Notes: generated by a model not told the origin, from the letters alone. Positions 32,944-41,493 are shown, numbered from the stretch's first letter. The stretch is 64,000 bases of DNA from Chloroflexota bacterium (GCA_016235445.1 JACRLB010000003.1:172714-236713); one strand, 5' to 3'. Numbers and translations are program-made.

Positions 32944-33001
32944 GTTCGCTTTGGAAGTATAACCATCGGCTCATGGGTAAAAGTCCATGAGCCGTTTTTT
33001 T
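32944..33001 (+). promoter_or_regulatory. Leader terminator upstream of the cold-shock gene
   Basis: GTTCGCTTT (32944-32952) and TTGGAA precede CGGCTCATGG (32967-32976) / CCATGAGCCG (32985-32994), a perfect 10-bp stem followed by seven T. It sits between the promoter and the start codon at 33059, so readthrough should be conditional. Known cold-shock antitermination by Csp proteins makes autoregulation plausible (inference). Confidence 0.65.
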
Positions 33002-33058
33002 GTATGTTCTGGCGAAAGAACCGGGTCCTCCATTTTTTATTTGCCATAGGAGGCAAAC

Positions 33059-33271
33059 ATGTCAGAACGTATTACCGGAACAGTCAAATGGTTCAACGGG
33101 AGCAAGGGCTACGGCTTTCTTGCCCGTGAAGGCGGCGCGGATGTTTTCGTGCATTTCTCCGCGATCCAGAGCGACGGTTTCAAAAACCTTGAAGAAGGCC
33201 AGAAAGTCGAATTCACCGTTGAGAAAGGCCCCAAGGGTCCGCAGGCTACCAACGTAGTTGTGGTCAGCTAA
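33059..33271 (+). CDS. Cold-shock protein (CspA family)
   Basis: A 70-residue single cold-shock domain protein: [15 protein letters not shown] (RNP1) and DVFVHFSAI (RNP2), ending [14 protein letters not shown]. It binds single-stranded nucleic acid as an RNA chaperone. GGAGG precedes the ATG. It lies 187 bp after the DEAD-box helicase gene and has its own promoter and a terminator-bearing leader. Confidence 0.97.
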   Translation: MSERITGTVKWFNGSKGYGFLAREGGADVFVHFSAIQSDGFKNLEEGQKVEFTVEKGPKGPQATNVVVVS

Positions 33272-33290
33272 TTTACGTTGAATACGCAAA

Positions 33291-33325
33291 ACTCCCTGAG
33301 ACGAAAGCCTCGGGGAGTTTTTGAT
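33291..33325 (+). terminator. Rho-independent terminator of the cold-shock gene
   Basis: ACTCCCTGAG (33291-33300) pairs with CTCGGGGAGT (33309-33318) across an 8-nt loop, followed by TTTTGATTCTT. Confidence 0.85.
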
Positions 33326-33349
33326 TCTTTTCGCAGAAAACTTGTTGGG

Positions 33350-33811
33350 TTATTTCCCGCTGACGAGCAGGGTGACTTGATACTTGGATGATTCGATCTT
33401 GTCTGAACGATTGAGGGGATATGGTAAAACAGCTTTTACCTGAATGAGATAGCCTTCATATTCCATGCGGTCTTGAATCCCTTCAAAGGGACCTTGCGGC
33501 GCGCGGCCGTCGTTGCCGGTGACGGCTTGCAGGATGAATTCAACGGGTTCATTCTCTCCCTTTTGAATGGAGATGGAGATGGTTACGGGGCCGCTCATGG
33601 CGCATTCGATTTCGCTTGGACAGCGCTCATCGCCTGAGACGGCGATGAGTTTCAGGGTGAGAGTTGTGCCGAGGATGGCGGCGGATTGGCGCGGGCGTAG
33701 GATAAATTCGTCGCCGGGAGGGGCAGTTGTCGGCGGCGGGGGAGGCGCGGCCTGGCATGAGGTCAACAGGATAAGCAGGAGCAGGATCGGGGCGATGAGT
33801 CTGTTGTTCAT
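33350..33811 (-). CDS. Lipoprotein of unknown function
   Basis: A 153-residue lipoprotein: a leucine-rich signal peptide with lipobox LLTSC (Cys19), a Pro-rich spacer (QAAPPPPPTTAPPG), then a beta-rich domain (FILRPRQSAAILGTTLTLKLIAV, RCPSEIECAMSGPVTISISI) with two Cys in CPSEIEC that may form a disulfide. I recognise no family beyond that. It follows the diguanylate cyclase gene on the same strand (17 bp apart). Confidence 0.7.
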   Translation of the reverse strand: MNNRLIAPILLLLILLTSCQAAPPPPPTTAPPGDEFILRPRQSAAILGTTLTLKLIAVSGDERCPSEIECAMSGPVTISISIQKGENEPVEFILQAVTGNDGRAPQGPFEGIQDRMEYEGYLIQVKAVLPYPLNRSDKIESSKYQVTLLVSGK

Positions 33812-33828
33812 GCGTTTTTCCGGGGCTG

Positions 33829-34659
33829 TCAGCGGGCGGTGTATTTGATGTCGTTCTTGCCGTAATTTTTTACGGAGTACATCATTTTGTCGACCCTGCC
33901 GAGGATATCATCCACGGTGAGTTCAGGCGCGTTCAAGGTGATGACGCCGATGCTGAAGGTGACCGGCCATTTATTGTTTAGCATTTCTTCCTGTAATTTT
34001 TGCTGCATTTTGGAGATGGCAATCGGGGCGTTGTTTGAGTCGACTTCGGGCAGGAGGAGGGCGAATTCGTCGCCTCCCATGCGGGCGACTGCATCTGTTT
34101 TTCGCAAATTTTCCTTCATGTTTTTTGCGATAGCCCGCAGGACGGCGTCTCCGAAGGTGTGGCCAAAGGTGTCGTTGATGATCTTGAAGTTGTCAATATC
34201 GATGAATGCCACTGTAAAAGCATGTTGATATCGGACGGAGCGGTCAATTTCCCTTTGTGCCAGTTCGCGGAACGAGCGGCTGTTCATGGCGCCGGTCAGA
34301 AAATCGGTGCGCGCCAGCCTTCTTTCCTGTTCGAGGTTTTTGAAAAGCAGGACGGGCAGAAGAAAAAAACCGAGGCGGATGACGGCGTTCCAGAAATAAA
34401 CGAATGAACTTGAATATTTGGGGCCGGAAGTGACCTCGACGAAAAGCCATGCCGCGGCGCTGATCATTGCGGCTGTAATGCCGGTGTTTCCGTCTACTCT
34501 CCAGGCCAGGAGGGCGATTGGGATCAGGTAGAAAATGGAAAAGGAAAGCTCTGCGCCGGTGACATAATCAAGAATGGTTACGCCGCACAACGCGATTCCC
34601 CCGGCGGTTATCCAGAAGTTTTTACCCGCTTTTTCGAAATCTAAAACGATCTTGATCAT
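33829..34659 (-). CDS. Membrane diguanylate cyclase (GGDEF)
   Basis: A 276-residue protein: four or so hydrophobic segments (about 15-105) without a separate sensor domain, then a GGDEF domain (about 115-276) with DIDNFKIINDTFGH, RMGGDEFALLLPE (intact GGDEF) and SIGVI. No RxxD-type inhibitory site is visible before GGDEF; that position reads KTDAVARM. It makes c-di-GMP. No EAL or PilZ gene is nearby. Probably co-transcribed with the lipoprotein downstream. Confidence 0.92.
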   Translation of the reverse strand: MIKIVLDFEKAGKNFWITAGGIALCGVTILDYVTGAELSFSIFYLIPIALLAWRVDGNTGITAAMISAAAWLFVEVTSGPKYSSSFVYFWNAVIRLGFFLLPVLLFKNLEQERRLARTDFLTGAMNSRSFRELAQREIDRSVRYQHAFTVAFIDIDNFKIINDTFGHTFGDAVLRAIAKNMKENLRKTDAVARMGGDEFALLLPEVDSNNAPIAISKMQQKLQEEMLNNKWPVTFSIGVITLNAPELTVDDILGRVDKMMYSVKNYGKNDIKYTAR

Positions 34660-34696
34660 TTGGCCGCGCCTTTTATCGAATGCTGTAACATGCAGG

Positions 34697-34745
34697 AAGG
34701 GCGCGCACCCTTCTTTTGAACGTTGGGTGCGCGCCCATTTTTTAT
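34697..34745. terminator. GC-rich hairpin between aminotransferase and GGDEF genes
   Basis: GGGCGCGCACCC (34698-34709) pairs with GGGTGCGCGCCC (34724-34735). A T-run (ATTTTTTATA) follows on the plus strand. It is downstream of the minus-strand aminotransferase gene and probably ends that transcript. Confidence 0.7.
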
Positions 34746-34748
34746 ATC

Positions 34749-35927
34749 CTATCCGTGCCTGCTCATGAACCGTTCCATGCGCACGAGCGCTTCTTCTATT
34801 TTTTCGTAGGCGGTGGCGTAACAGGCCCGCACAAAACCGTCTCCGCCGGGGCCGAAGGCATTGCCCGGGACAACGGCCACACCTTCTTCCCGCAGGAGTG
34901 TCTCTGCGAAGGTTTCATCGTCCATGCCGGAGGCGCGGATGTTGGGGAATGTATAAAAAGCGCCACGCGGCTCAAAGGTCGAAAGACCGAGGCGGTTCAA
35001 TCCCGTCACAAGTAATCTGCGGCGGCGGTCATATTCGGTCACCATTTCCTGCACGTAGGGTTCGCCTGTTTTCAAGGCTTCGATGGCGGCATCCTGCGCG
35101 GTGGTGGGCGCGGACATGATCGTGTATTGATGGATGCGCACCATGCCTTGGATGATGTCTTCGGGTCCGCAGGCGTAGCCGATGCGCCAGCCCGTCATGG
35201 CGTAATCTTTTGAAAAGCCGCCCAGCAGAACAGTGCGCCGTCTCAGGCTTTCATCGAGGGCAGGGAAGCAGACGTGTTCAAAGTCATACACGAGGCGGTC
35301 ATAAATTTCATCCGATACAACGATCAGGTTATATTGTTCTGCAATTTTGCCGATCTCCAGCATCACTTCACGCGGGGCCACCGCGCCCGTCGGGTTGGAT
35401 GGATAACCGATAAAGATAACCTTGGTGCGCGGGGTAATGGCTTTGCGAATATCGTCGGGGTCGATGGTGAAATTATTTTCGAGCCGCGCAGGAATTTCAA
35501 CTGGCACGCCGCCTGCAAGAATCACCTCGGCCTGATAGGAAACGAAACATGGCGTGGGGATGATGACTTCGTCACCCGCTTCGAGAATTGCCGTGAACGT
35601 TAAATACAACGCCTCAGACACGCCGACAGTTGCCACAATTTCATGGGCAGGGTCATACCCGACGCTGTACAGCCGTTTCAAATTATCCGAAATGCCCTGG
35701 CGCAATTCGATCTTGCCGTGGTTGGATGTGTAATGCGTCTCGCCGTTTTGCAGGGAGCGAATGCCCGCATCGAGAATCGGTTTGGGCGTCGTGAAATCTG
35801 GTTCACCGATTCCAAGCGAAATCACATCCTTCATCGTCGCGACGATATCGAAGAACTTGCGAATGCCGCTGGGCTTCAACCCGGCCACACGTTTCGAGAG
35901 TCTTTGTACTTCACTAATTTCCTGCAT
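34749..35927 (-). CDS. Class I/II aminotransferase (PLP-dependent)
   Basis: A 392-residue fold-type I aminotransferase: SLGIGEPDFTTPKPI, TYTSNHG-like HYTSNHGKIELR, YPSNPTGAV, VVSDEIYDRLVYD and the PLP lysine in GFSKDYAMTGWRIGY. The nearest families are aspartate/aromatic transaminases or archaeal-type alanine/kynurenine transaminases; the substrate is not decidable. AGGAGG lies 4 nt before ATG 35927; a TTG at 35930 is too close to it. A small gene lies just upstream. Confidence 0.92.
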   Translation of the reverse strand: MQEISEVQRLSKRVAGLKPSGIRKFFDIVATMKDVISLGIGEPDFTTPKPILDAGIRSLQNGETHYTSNHGKIELRQGISDNLKRLYSVGYDPAHEIVATVGVSEALYLTFTAILEAGDEVIIPTPCFVSYQAEVILAGGVPVEIPARLENNFTIDPDDIRKAITPRTKVIFIGYPSNPTGAVAPREVMLEIGKIAEQYNLIVVSDEIYDRLVYDFEHVCFPALDESLRRRTVLLGGFSKDYAMTGWRIGYACGPEDIIQGMVRIHQYTIMSAPTTAQDAAIEALKTGEPYVQEMVTEYDRRRRLLVTGLNRLGLSTFEPRGAFYTFPNIRASGMDDETFAETLLREEGVAVVPGNAFGPGGDGFVRACYATAYEKIEEALVRMERFMSRHG

Positions 35928-35939
35928 CAAGCCTCCTGT

Positions 35940-36149
35940 TTAAATTGGTTGTACATTCCAGTCGTCTGAAATTTCGTGATACGTCAATTCAAAGGCCAGG
36001 CCATTCACCGTTTTCACACGAAAGCCTTTTTCGCCGGGGCCATGCCAGCGCGAAATAATCTCCGCGATCTCGTAGCGGCATCCCTGCCATATCAATGAAA
36101 GGGGGCGTTCCGCATATTCCGTATCGGAGCGGCACTCGACGGCTTCCAT
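35940..36149 (-). CDS. Small conserved protein (DUF6504-like)
   Basis: A 69-residue protein (…PLSLIWQGCRYEIAEIISRWHGP…FRVKTVNGLAFELTYHEISDDWNV). The pattern of W-G-Y, a central WH and ending in ELTYH…W resembles DUF6504. No function is known for that family. It sits 3 bp after the nucleotidyltransferase stop on the same strand. Confidence 0.6.
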   Translation of the reverse strand: MEAVECRSDTEYAERPLSLIWQGCRYEIAEIISRWHGPGEKGFRVKTVNGLAFELTYHEISDDWNVQPI

Positions 36150-36152
36150 GAT

Positions 36153-37181
36153 TTACAGGATGATGGAACTCGTATCGCCGACATTCAATTGCATGACGTG
36201 ACCATCGCCTCTTCCCTTAACCTTTGCCTGATTGCCAATCAACGAGCGGCTCAACGCTGAATCATTGATCTCGCAATCCGCTTCGAGAATACTTTCCACG
36301 ATCTGACAGTTTTCGATCTTGCAGTTCGCGCCAATCGAAGCATACGGCCCAATGGTGGAATTCCTTATCTCAGCGGATGGATGAATAAAAGACGGCTCGA
36401 TCACTTTCACCTGTGTACCTGTGTACTTGTTTGCCTGTTTATCTTGTTTCTCCAACAAAATCCTGTTCGTATCCAGTGTCGCTTCGATGGTGCCCGTATC
36501 CAGCCAGGTGCTGATTCGGTTCGTGCGTATCTTCGCTCCGCTTTCGATCATGATCGAGACGGCGTCGGTGAGGAAGTATTCATTTTTGAGAGTCACGCCG
36601 CGCTGTATCTGGTCGTCGATTGCGGCAAGTAGTTTTTCGGCGCTCTTAAAATAGTAACACCCAACTACCACAAGGTTATTATCCACGCTTTGCGGCTTTT
36701 CGATGAAACGCTTCACCCAGCCGTCTGCGCCTTCCTCCGCCACGCCAAAACGACGCGGGTCTTCGACGGGCATCACCCAGGCCACCCCGTCCGCTTCCTC
36801 TTTTGAGAGGAAGGAGAAGTCTGTTTCCATTAATGTGTCTGAGAAGCAGATGATCATCGGCCCGCGTAAATATTCACGCGCCAAAGCCAGCGCGTGGGAT
36901 TGTCCCTTCATTTCGTGCTGTACCACATAATGCGCCTTGAGGTTGGGGTAATTTTCCTTTACGAAGGCAGGGATTTGCAGTTCGCCCAAAAATGGCCCCA
37001 CGATAAAAATAAATTCAGAGTTATCGAGGTCTGGCAGGGATTTGAACATATCCAGCAGATGTTCGAGGGAGGTTTTGCCAGCTACACTGATGAGCGGCTT
37101 GGGCTTGCTCCAGGTGTGCGGTCTCATGCGCGTGCCCCAGCCTGCCATGGGGATGACGATCTTCAGGGATTCATTTGCCAT
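36153..37181 (-). CDS. Sugar-phosphate nucleotidyltransferase with left-handed beta-helix
   Basis: A 342-residue enzyme: an N-terminal nucleotidyltransferase domain (IVIPMAGWGTRMRPHTWSKPKPLISVAGK with the G-x-G-T-R-x5-KP site; CFSDTLMETDF; TWLDTGTIEATLD) and a C-terminal hexapeptide-repeat beta-helix (IHPSAEIRNSTIGPYASIGANCKIENC). It activates a sugar 1-phosphate with NTP. The linker QDKQANKYTGTQVKV is encoded by an ACAGGTA-type repeat inserted in frame (about 36408-36450). Confidence 0.88.
   Translation of the reverse strand: MANESLKIVIPMAGWGTRMRPHTWSKPKPLISVAGKTSLEHLLDMFKSLPDLDNSEFIFIVGPFLGELQIPAFVKENYPNLKAHYVVQHEMKGQSHALALAREYLRGPMIICFSDTLMETDFSFLSKEEADGVAWVMPVEDPRRFGVAEEGADGWVKRFIEKPQSVDNNLVVVGCYYFKSAEKLLAAIDDQIQRGVTLKNEYFLTDAVSIMIESGAKIRTNRISTWLDTGTIEATLDTNRILLEKQDKQANKYTGTQVKVIEPSFIHPSAEIRNSTIGPYASIGANCKIENCQIVESILEADCEINDSALSRSLIGNQAKVKGRGDGHVMQLNVGDTSSIIL
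36408..36450 (-). repeat. ACAGGTA-type repeat inserted in a nucleotidyltransferase gene
   Basis: The plus strand reads CACCTGTGTACCTGTGTACT then TGTTTGCCTGTTTATC. This is the same family as 7653-7709 and 56541-56567. In frame it codes for the linker between the enzyme's two domains. Confidence 0.7.
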
Positions 37182-37211
37182 GCTTTGATATCCATTTGTG
37201 GTTGATTTTTT

Positions 37212-37341
37212 GTAACTACTCAGCCGTCATTGCGAGCCGCCGCTCTTGTACTTTGGCGGCAAAGCAATCTCCGTATCGTTGAGAGGGGGATTGCTTCGGG
37301 CGGACGAGCACTGCCCTCGCAATGACGGGGTTAGTAGTTAC
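37212..37341. mobile_element. 130-bp foldback element of the CATTGCGAG family
   Basis: GTAACTACT (37212-37220), then CCGTCATTGCGAG (37224-37236), are mirrored by CTCGCAATGACGG (37316-37328) and AGTAGTTAC (37333-37341). The interior has GGCAAAGCAATCTCC...GGGGATTGCTTCGGG. It is the largest copy of this family here, lying in the spacer between the nucleotidyltransferase and Nudix genes. Confidence 0.75.
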
Positions 37342-37425
37342 GAATTTTTTCTCTGTATTATACCGTCTGCAAATCCCCCGCGAGATTTTCAAAAGACCTA
37401 CAAATTATATGTCTGGACAGTTTGG

Positions 37426-37878
37426 CTACCACTCGCCAAAACTGGCCGTGGATTTTTCCCTTTTGAAGGCTTCCAAAAGTTTGCGGTGCGAGGGGAAGGT
37501 GTTCGCGGGCAGTTCATCCAATGGAAAGAGGCGCATTTCTGCGATCTCGCCATCGGGCGTTCCAGTAATTTTGAATTCCCTGCATAAAAACACAACCGTG
37601 TGGTCGGTCTTCCATTGAATGAAGCTGGAGAAGGCGCCGAGCAGGGTCAGTTCATTTAGTTCCGCGCCTGTCTCTTCGCAGGCTTCGCGGCGGGCGGCTT
37701 GTTCAAGGGTTTCATTGCGCTTGAGTCCGCCGCCGGGCAGGAACCAGCCCGAAAGGTAGGTGTGATGGATCAGCCATACTTTGTCACCTTCCAGCATCAT
37801 CACCCGCACCCCCATGCGGATGGGACGAAAGATGAAGCAGTATATTTTGTAGCCGAGGTAGAGGAGTTTGAGATGCAT
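37426..37878 (-). CDS. Nudix hydrolase
   Basis: A 150-residue Nudix protein. The Nudix box GX5EX7REUXEEXGU is complete (GGGLKRNETLEQAARREACEETGAE, seen in 18-residue or shorter parts). N-terminal residues (MHLKLLYLGYKIYCFIFRPIRMGVRVMML) resemble MutT-like nucleoside/sugar-diphosphate hydrolases of membrane-linked type. The frame is open to 37914, but those 12 residues are encoded by a repeat-like stretch, so ATG 37878 is preferred. The substrate is unknown. Confidence 0.85.
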   Translation of the reverse strand: MHLKLLYLGYKIYCFIFRPIRMGVRVMMLEGDKVWLIHHTYLSGWFLPGGGLKRNETLEQAARREACEETGAELNELTLLGAFSSFIQWKTDHTVVFLCREFKITGTPDGEIAEMRLFPLDELPANTFPSHRKLLEAFKREKSTASFGEW

Positions 37879-37926
37879 GTGTTTTTGGGTGGTGGACGAT
37901 GGATTGTGGTCCATCGTCCATTGTCA

Positions 37927-40900
37927 TTACAGGATCGTCAAATTTGCGAGGCTGGCGGCGAGCCTTTTGATGCCAACGGATTCAAAGACTACATCCACGA
38001 TCTCGTCGCCGTCTTGCAGGCGGCTGGAGAGTACGATGCCTTCGCCCCAGGTGGCGTGGTGGATGCGTGCCCCAGCGTGGTATTTGCTGACAGCAACAGG
38101 AGCAGATTTGAGCGGAGTCGGAAGCGACCAGTTGTTTGTGCGGAAGGTTAGGGCGCGTCCCGTGCGGGTTTTTCCAACAAGCAGGCCTTGGGGAATGTCA
38201 TCCATAAAGCGCGAGGGGTAGGTTTCTTCGATGGTGTCGCGTCTGCCGCGGTGAATTGCGCGGAGCAAATAAAGTTTGTCTTTGGCGCGGGTGATGCCGA
38301 CATAAAAGAGGCGGCGTTCTTCTTCCATTTGTTCGGGGTCATCGAAGGAGCGGCTGTGTGGAATGATGCCGTCGTCGAGACCGACGATGAAGACCGCGCC
38401 GAATTCGAGCCCCTTGGCGGCGTGGAGGGTGAGCAGGGTGGGGGCGTTGTTGTCGGTGATGGTGTCCTGGTCGGCGATGAGCGCGATGTGTTCGAGGAAC
38501 TCGTCCATGGTGCGGGTGGAATATTCCATGGCGAGGCGTTTCAACTCTTGCACGTTTTCCCAGCGGTCTGAGCTTTCTTCGCTTTCATCTTCAACGATGT
38601 ATTCCTTGTAGTTGATGTCTTTCAAGATGTGATCGAAGAGTTCGGGGATGGCGCTGGTTGCGGCGAGCGCGCGCCAGTTTGACAACATGCCGCCGAAATC
38701 AGCGAGCGGAACGGCGGCGCGGCCTGTGAAGGATTTGTAGTATTGTGAGTCTGCGCCGCGCGCGAGGTCGAGCAAAATATTTGCGGGCGAGGTTTCATTT
38801 TGACGCGCGATCATGTGCAGGGTGGTGAGAGTCTTTTCGCCAATGCCGCGCGGCGGGACGTTGATGATGCGGTCGAGGCTGGCTTCGTCGGCGGGGTTGT
38901 GGACGAGGCGCATGAAGGCGACGGCATCTTTGACTTCGCGGCGTCCGTAAAAGCGCTGTGCGCCGACCAGGCGATAGGGAAGCCGCGCCTTCAAAAATGC
39001 TTCTTCCATTAAACGGGACATGGCGTTGGTGCGGTACATCACCGCACATTCGCCCAGCTCGAATTCGCGCGATGCGACAAGTTGGGTAATGGTCTCTACG
39101 ACAAAGGAGGCTTCATCGTAGTCATTATAGGTTTCGTGAAAAAAAATTTTTTCACCCGCGCCGCGGTCGCTGAAGAGTCGTTTCTTTTTGCGGTTGTGGG
39201 CGCGGTCTATCACGCCTGTGGCGGCGTCGAGGATGTTTTGGTGTGAGCGGTAATTTTGTTCGAGGAGGATGGCGCGCGAGTCGGGAAAGTCTTGCTCGAA
39301 GCGTTGGATGTTGCGATAGTCTGCCCCGCGCCAGCCGTACACGGAGTTGTGAACAACCATGCCGTTGGCAATGTAGTTATGCAGATTTTCCACTTCAAGA
39401 TCGTAGACGGTTCCCTGATATGGTTCGCTTGAAATTTCAACGATTTCATCTTCAATGATTTGCCCGTCTTTTTCGATGGCAACGATCATGGAAGGATGAA
39501 GATGGCTGGCGGGCATAAGGTTGAATTTTTGCGCGAGCGGCGAATTGCCTCTATCCACGAGAAATGCGCCCACGACAATTTCCGCGTCATTTGCAGATTC
39601 GCTTAGTTTTTGCGCCGCTTCCTGAATATCATCGTATTGCAGGCGGTTGACGCCGATGCGCCAATTATCCCTGCTGCGAATGCGCGGGTTGTAACCAAGT
39701 GACTTCAATAGTTTTGCCAACTTTGGGTCGCTACTCCACATATCTACGCGGTGCGCGTGCCAGGGGGATTCTTCTGTGATGCGGCCATCCCCAAAGTAAC
39801 GCAGGTTGACGATGTTTCGGGATGTGCCCTGCGGTGTGTAATGCGGATATTTCAAGTCCATGCCGAGGTCGGTCAATAACTGGTTGGCGTTTGTGTCTGT
39901 GTCTATTTCCTTGAATAACCTGTCAATGTATTCCTGAGACATGCGCATTCTGCGCCCGCGCACATGAAAGACAGATGTTGGGATGCCATAGGAGGTTGAG
40001 TAATACGCCTCCCAATAATGAGCTTCGTTTCGGTCTGTGCAAACTTTCAGAACCCACATTTTGGTTGCGTTTTCCTGATTGCTTCGGACTTGCAGACCAA
40101 CTTTCAGTTCGTTGCCGTCACTGCGGGCGTGGGATGCCATGCCAATGCGATAGCCTTTGTCCTTGCGGTACATCAGATACACATAATGCCAGCCGGGTTT
40201 CATTCCCAACCTTGCAAAGACGATATGATTCGGCGTGGCTTTAATGACGTGTCCACTGCGGGTCGTTGCCTTTACCAGATTTCCTTTGAAGGTTCGTTTG
40301 CCTGCATGTAAAACGCGTGAGGTCATGGTGGAGCCGCGTCCACTTGCGGCAATGACTTCGTCACCCTTCTTTATTTCTTCAATTTTCTTCTGTCCGCGCG
40401 GTGTTTGAATCTTTGTGCCAGCAGGGAAGCATTGATCGGGGTCGCCTACGCAAAAGATATTTTTATGATAGGAAGCAAGTTGCCTCACCAGGGCGTATTG
40501 CGCAAGGTTGGTATCTTGGAACTCATCCACGAGCACGTGGCGAAAACGCCGGGCGTACTTGTCTCGCACGGCAGGGTTGTCTTCCAGCAGGCGCGCGGTG
40601 TAAACCAGAATGTCGTCGAAGTCCACGGCGTTCATGGAGACGAGCCGCTTTTGATATTCGGCGTACACGCGCTTCACGACTTCGTCGCGGTAGGTATTGA
40701 TTGGATAATCGTCCGCGCCGATGAGTTCATTTTTGGCGCGCGAGATCGAAGCGTGAATACTCGATGCGCGATACAGCTTATCGTTCAAATTAAATTCTTT
40801 GATAATCGTTTTGACGATGCGTTCCTGATCGTCGGAATCGAAAATGACAAAGTTGGATTCAAGTGGAAGGTGCTCAGCCTCGCGCCGCAAAATCCGCGCG

Positions 40901-41199
40901 CAAATGGAGTGAAACGTGCCAAGCATCAACCCTTCGACTGCGCTCAGGGCGAGTCCTTCCGTAGCCTGCTCGTTGAGCATGGCTTTGACGCGCGCGTCCA
41001 TTTCTTTTGCGGCTTTGTTGGTGAATGTGACGGCGAGAATCTGCCACGGGCGGACTCCCTCGGACGCAATCAGATATGCGATTCGTTGAGTGAGCACCCG
41101 CGTCTTTCCGGACCCCGGGCCTGCTATGACCAAAACGGCGCCATCCGCCGCTGTGACAGCGCTCTTTTGTTGTGGGTTGAGTTTGTTTAAGAAATCCAT
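37927..41199 (-). CDS. pcrA: PcrA/UvrD superfamily I DNA helicase with an intein
   Basis: A 1090-residue precursor; without the 362-residue intein the helicase is 728 residues, normal for PcrA. Motifs: GPGSGKTR (I), TFTNKAA (Ia), DEFQDTN (II), GDPDQ|SVYGWRGA (III, interrupted by the intein), EQNYRS (IV), LLTLHAAKGLEF (V), RRLFYVGITRA (VI) and a C-terminal Tudor-like region (ARIHHATWGEGIVL). It unwinds DNA in repair and plasmid/rolling-circle replication. ATG 41199 starts the conserved MDFLNKLNPQQKSAV. Residues near ATEGLALSAVEGLML come from an in-frame CTTCGACTGCGCTCA repeat. Confidence 0.95.
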   Translation of the reverse strand: MDFLNKLNPQQKSAVTAADGAVLVIAGPGSGKTRVLTQRIAYLIASEGVRPWQILAVTFTNKAAKEMDARVKAMLNEQATEGLALSAVEGLMLGTFHSICARILRREAEHLPLESNFVIFDSDDQERIVKTIIKEFNLNDKLYRASSIHASISRAKNELIGADDYPINTYRDEVVKRVYAEYQKRLVSMNAVDFDDILVYTARLLEDNPAVRDKYARRFRHVLVDEFQDTNLAQYALVRQLASYHKNIFCVGDPDQCFPAGTKIQTPRGQKKIEEIKKGDEVIAASGRGSTMTSRVLHAGKRTFKGNLVKATTRSGHVIKATPNHIVFARLGMKPGWHYVYLMYRKDKGYRIGMASHARSDGNELKVGLQVRSNQENATKMWVLKVCTDRNEAHYWEAYYSTSYGIPTSVFHVRGRRMRMSQEYIDRLFKEIDTDTNANQLLTDLGMDLKYPHYTPQGTSRNIVNLRYFGDGRITEESPWHAHRVDMWSSDPKLAKLLKSLGYNPRIRSRDNWRIGVNRLQYDDIQEAAQKLSESANDAEIVVGAFLVDRGNSPLAQKFNLMPASHLHPSMIVAIEKDGQIIEDEIVEISSEPYQGTVYDLEVENLHNYIANGMVVHNSVYGWRGADYRNIQRFEQDFPDSRAILLEQNYRSHQNILDAATGVIDRAHNRKKKRLFSDRGAGEKIFFHETYNDYDEASFVVETITQLVASREFELGECAVMYRTNAMSRLMEEAFLKARLPYRLVGAQRFYGRREVKDAVAFMRLVHNPADEASLDRIINVPPRGIGEKTLTTLHMIARQNETSPANILLDLARGADSQYYKSFTGRAAVPLADFGGMLSNWRALAATSAIPELFDHILKDINYKEYIVEDESEESSDRWENVQELKRLAMEYSTRTMDEFLEHIALIADQDTITDNNAPTLLTLHAAKGLEFGAVFIVGLDDGIIPHSRSFDDPEQMEEERRLFYVGITRAKDKLYLLRAIHRGRRDTIEETYPSRFMDDIPQGLLVGKTRTGRALTFRTNNWSLPTPLKSAPVAVSKYHAGARIHHATWGEGIVLSSRLQDGDEIVDVVFESVGIKRLAASLANLTIL
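39346..40431 (-). other. Intein in pcrA (helicase motif III)
   Basis: A 362-residue intein. It starts with Cys (CFPAGTKIQTPRGQKKIEEI, block A), has block B with T-x-x-H (SGHVIKATPNHIVFA), and ends with blocks F/G (GTVYDLEVENLHNYIANGMV then VHN) before Ser+1 of the extein. Excision joins GDPDQ to SVYGWRGA, restoring motif III. The middle (about intein residues 80-290) has no LAGLIDADG motif. It has HYVYLMYRKDKGYRIG and AHYWEAYYSTSYGIP, faintly like a GIY-YIG nuclease; other homing nuclease types are not seen. Confidence 0.95.
40922..40975 (-). repeat. CTTCGACTGCGCTCA repeat inserted in pcrA
   Basis: CCCTTCGACTGCGCTCAGGG then CGAGTCCTTCC, in frame, encodes LALSAVEGL in a loop between helicase motifs Ia and Ib. 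The repeat is also at 20618-20685 and 50991-51044. Confidence 0.75.
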
Positions 41200-41464
41200 A
41201 ATTAAAATAACAGCAGGCCTGCGACCCACCCGGGAATAAAGCCGCATAAAACGAAGGGATCGAATTCCTTGAGCAAAGTTTCTCCTTAAAATATTGTTTT
41301 TTGATTTTATGTGAGGTGAAGGGGATTGTCAACGAGTTTGATAACTATAATCAGTAGACCGTGAATCTGGAGTTCATCAGCTTGCTGACGAACAGGCTGG
41401 CGTTTGCTTTTCTCCATGAAACTGGCCTCGCAAAAAGATGTGGGGAATCGCCAGAAAATGGCTA

Positions 41465-41493
41465 TTGACTTTTGACTTGAAAATCCGCATAAT
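41465..41493 (+). promoter_or_regulatory. Promoter of the subtilase gene
   Basis: TTGACT (41465-41470), 17-bp spacer, CATAAT (41488-41493). It lies in the 370-bp divergent spacer to pcrA. Confidence 0.65.
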
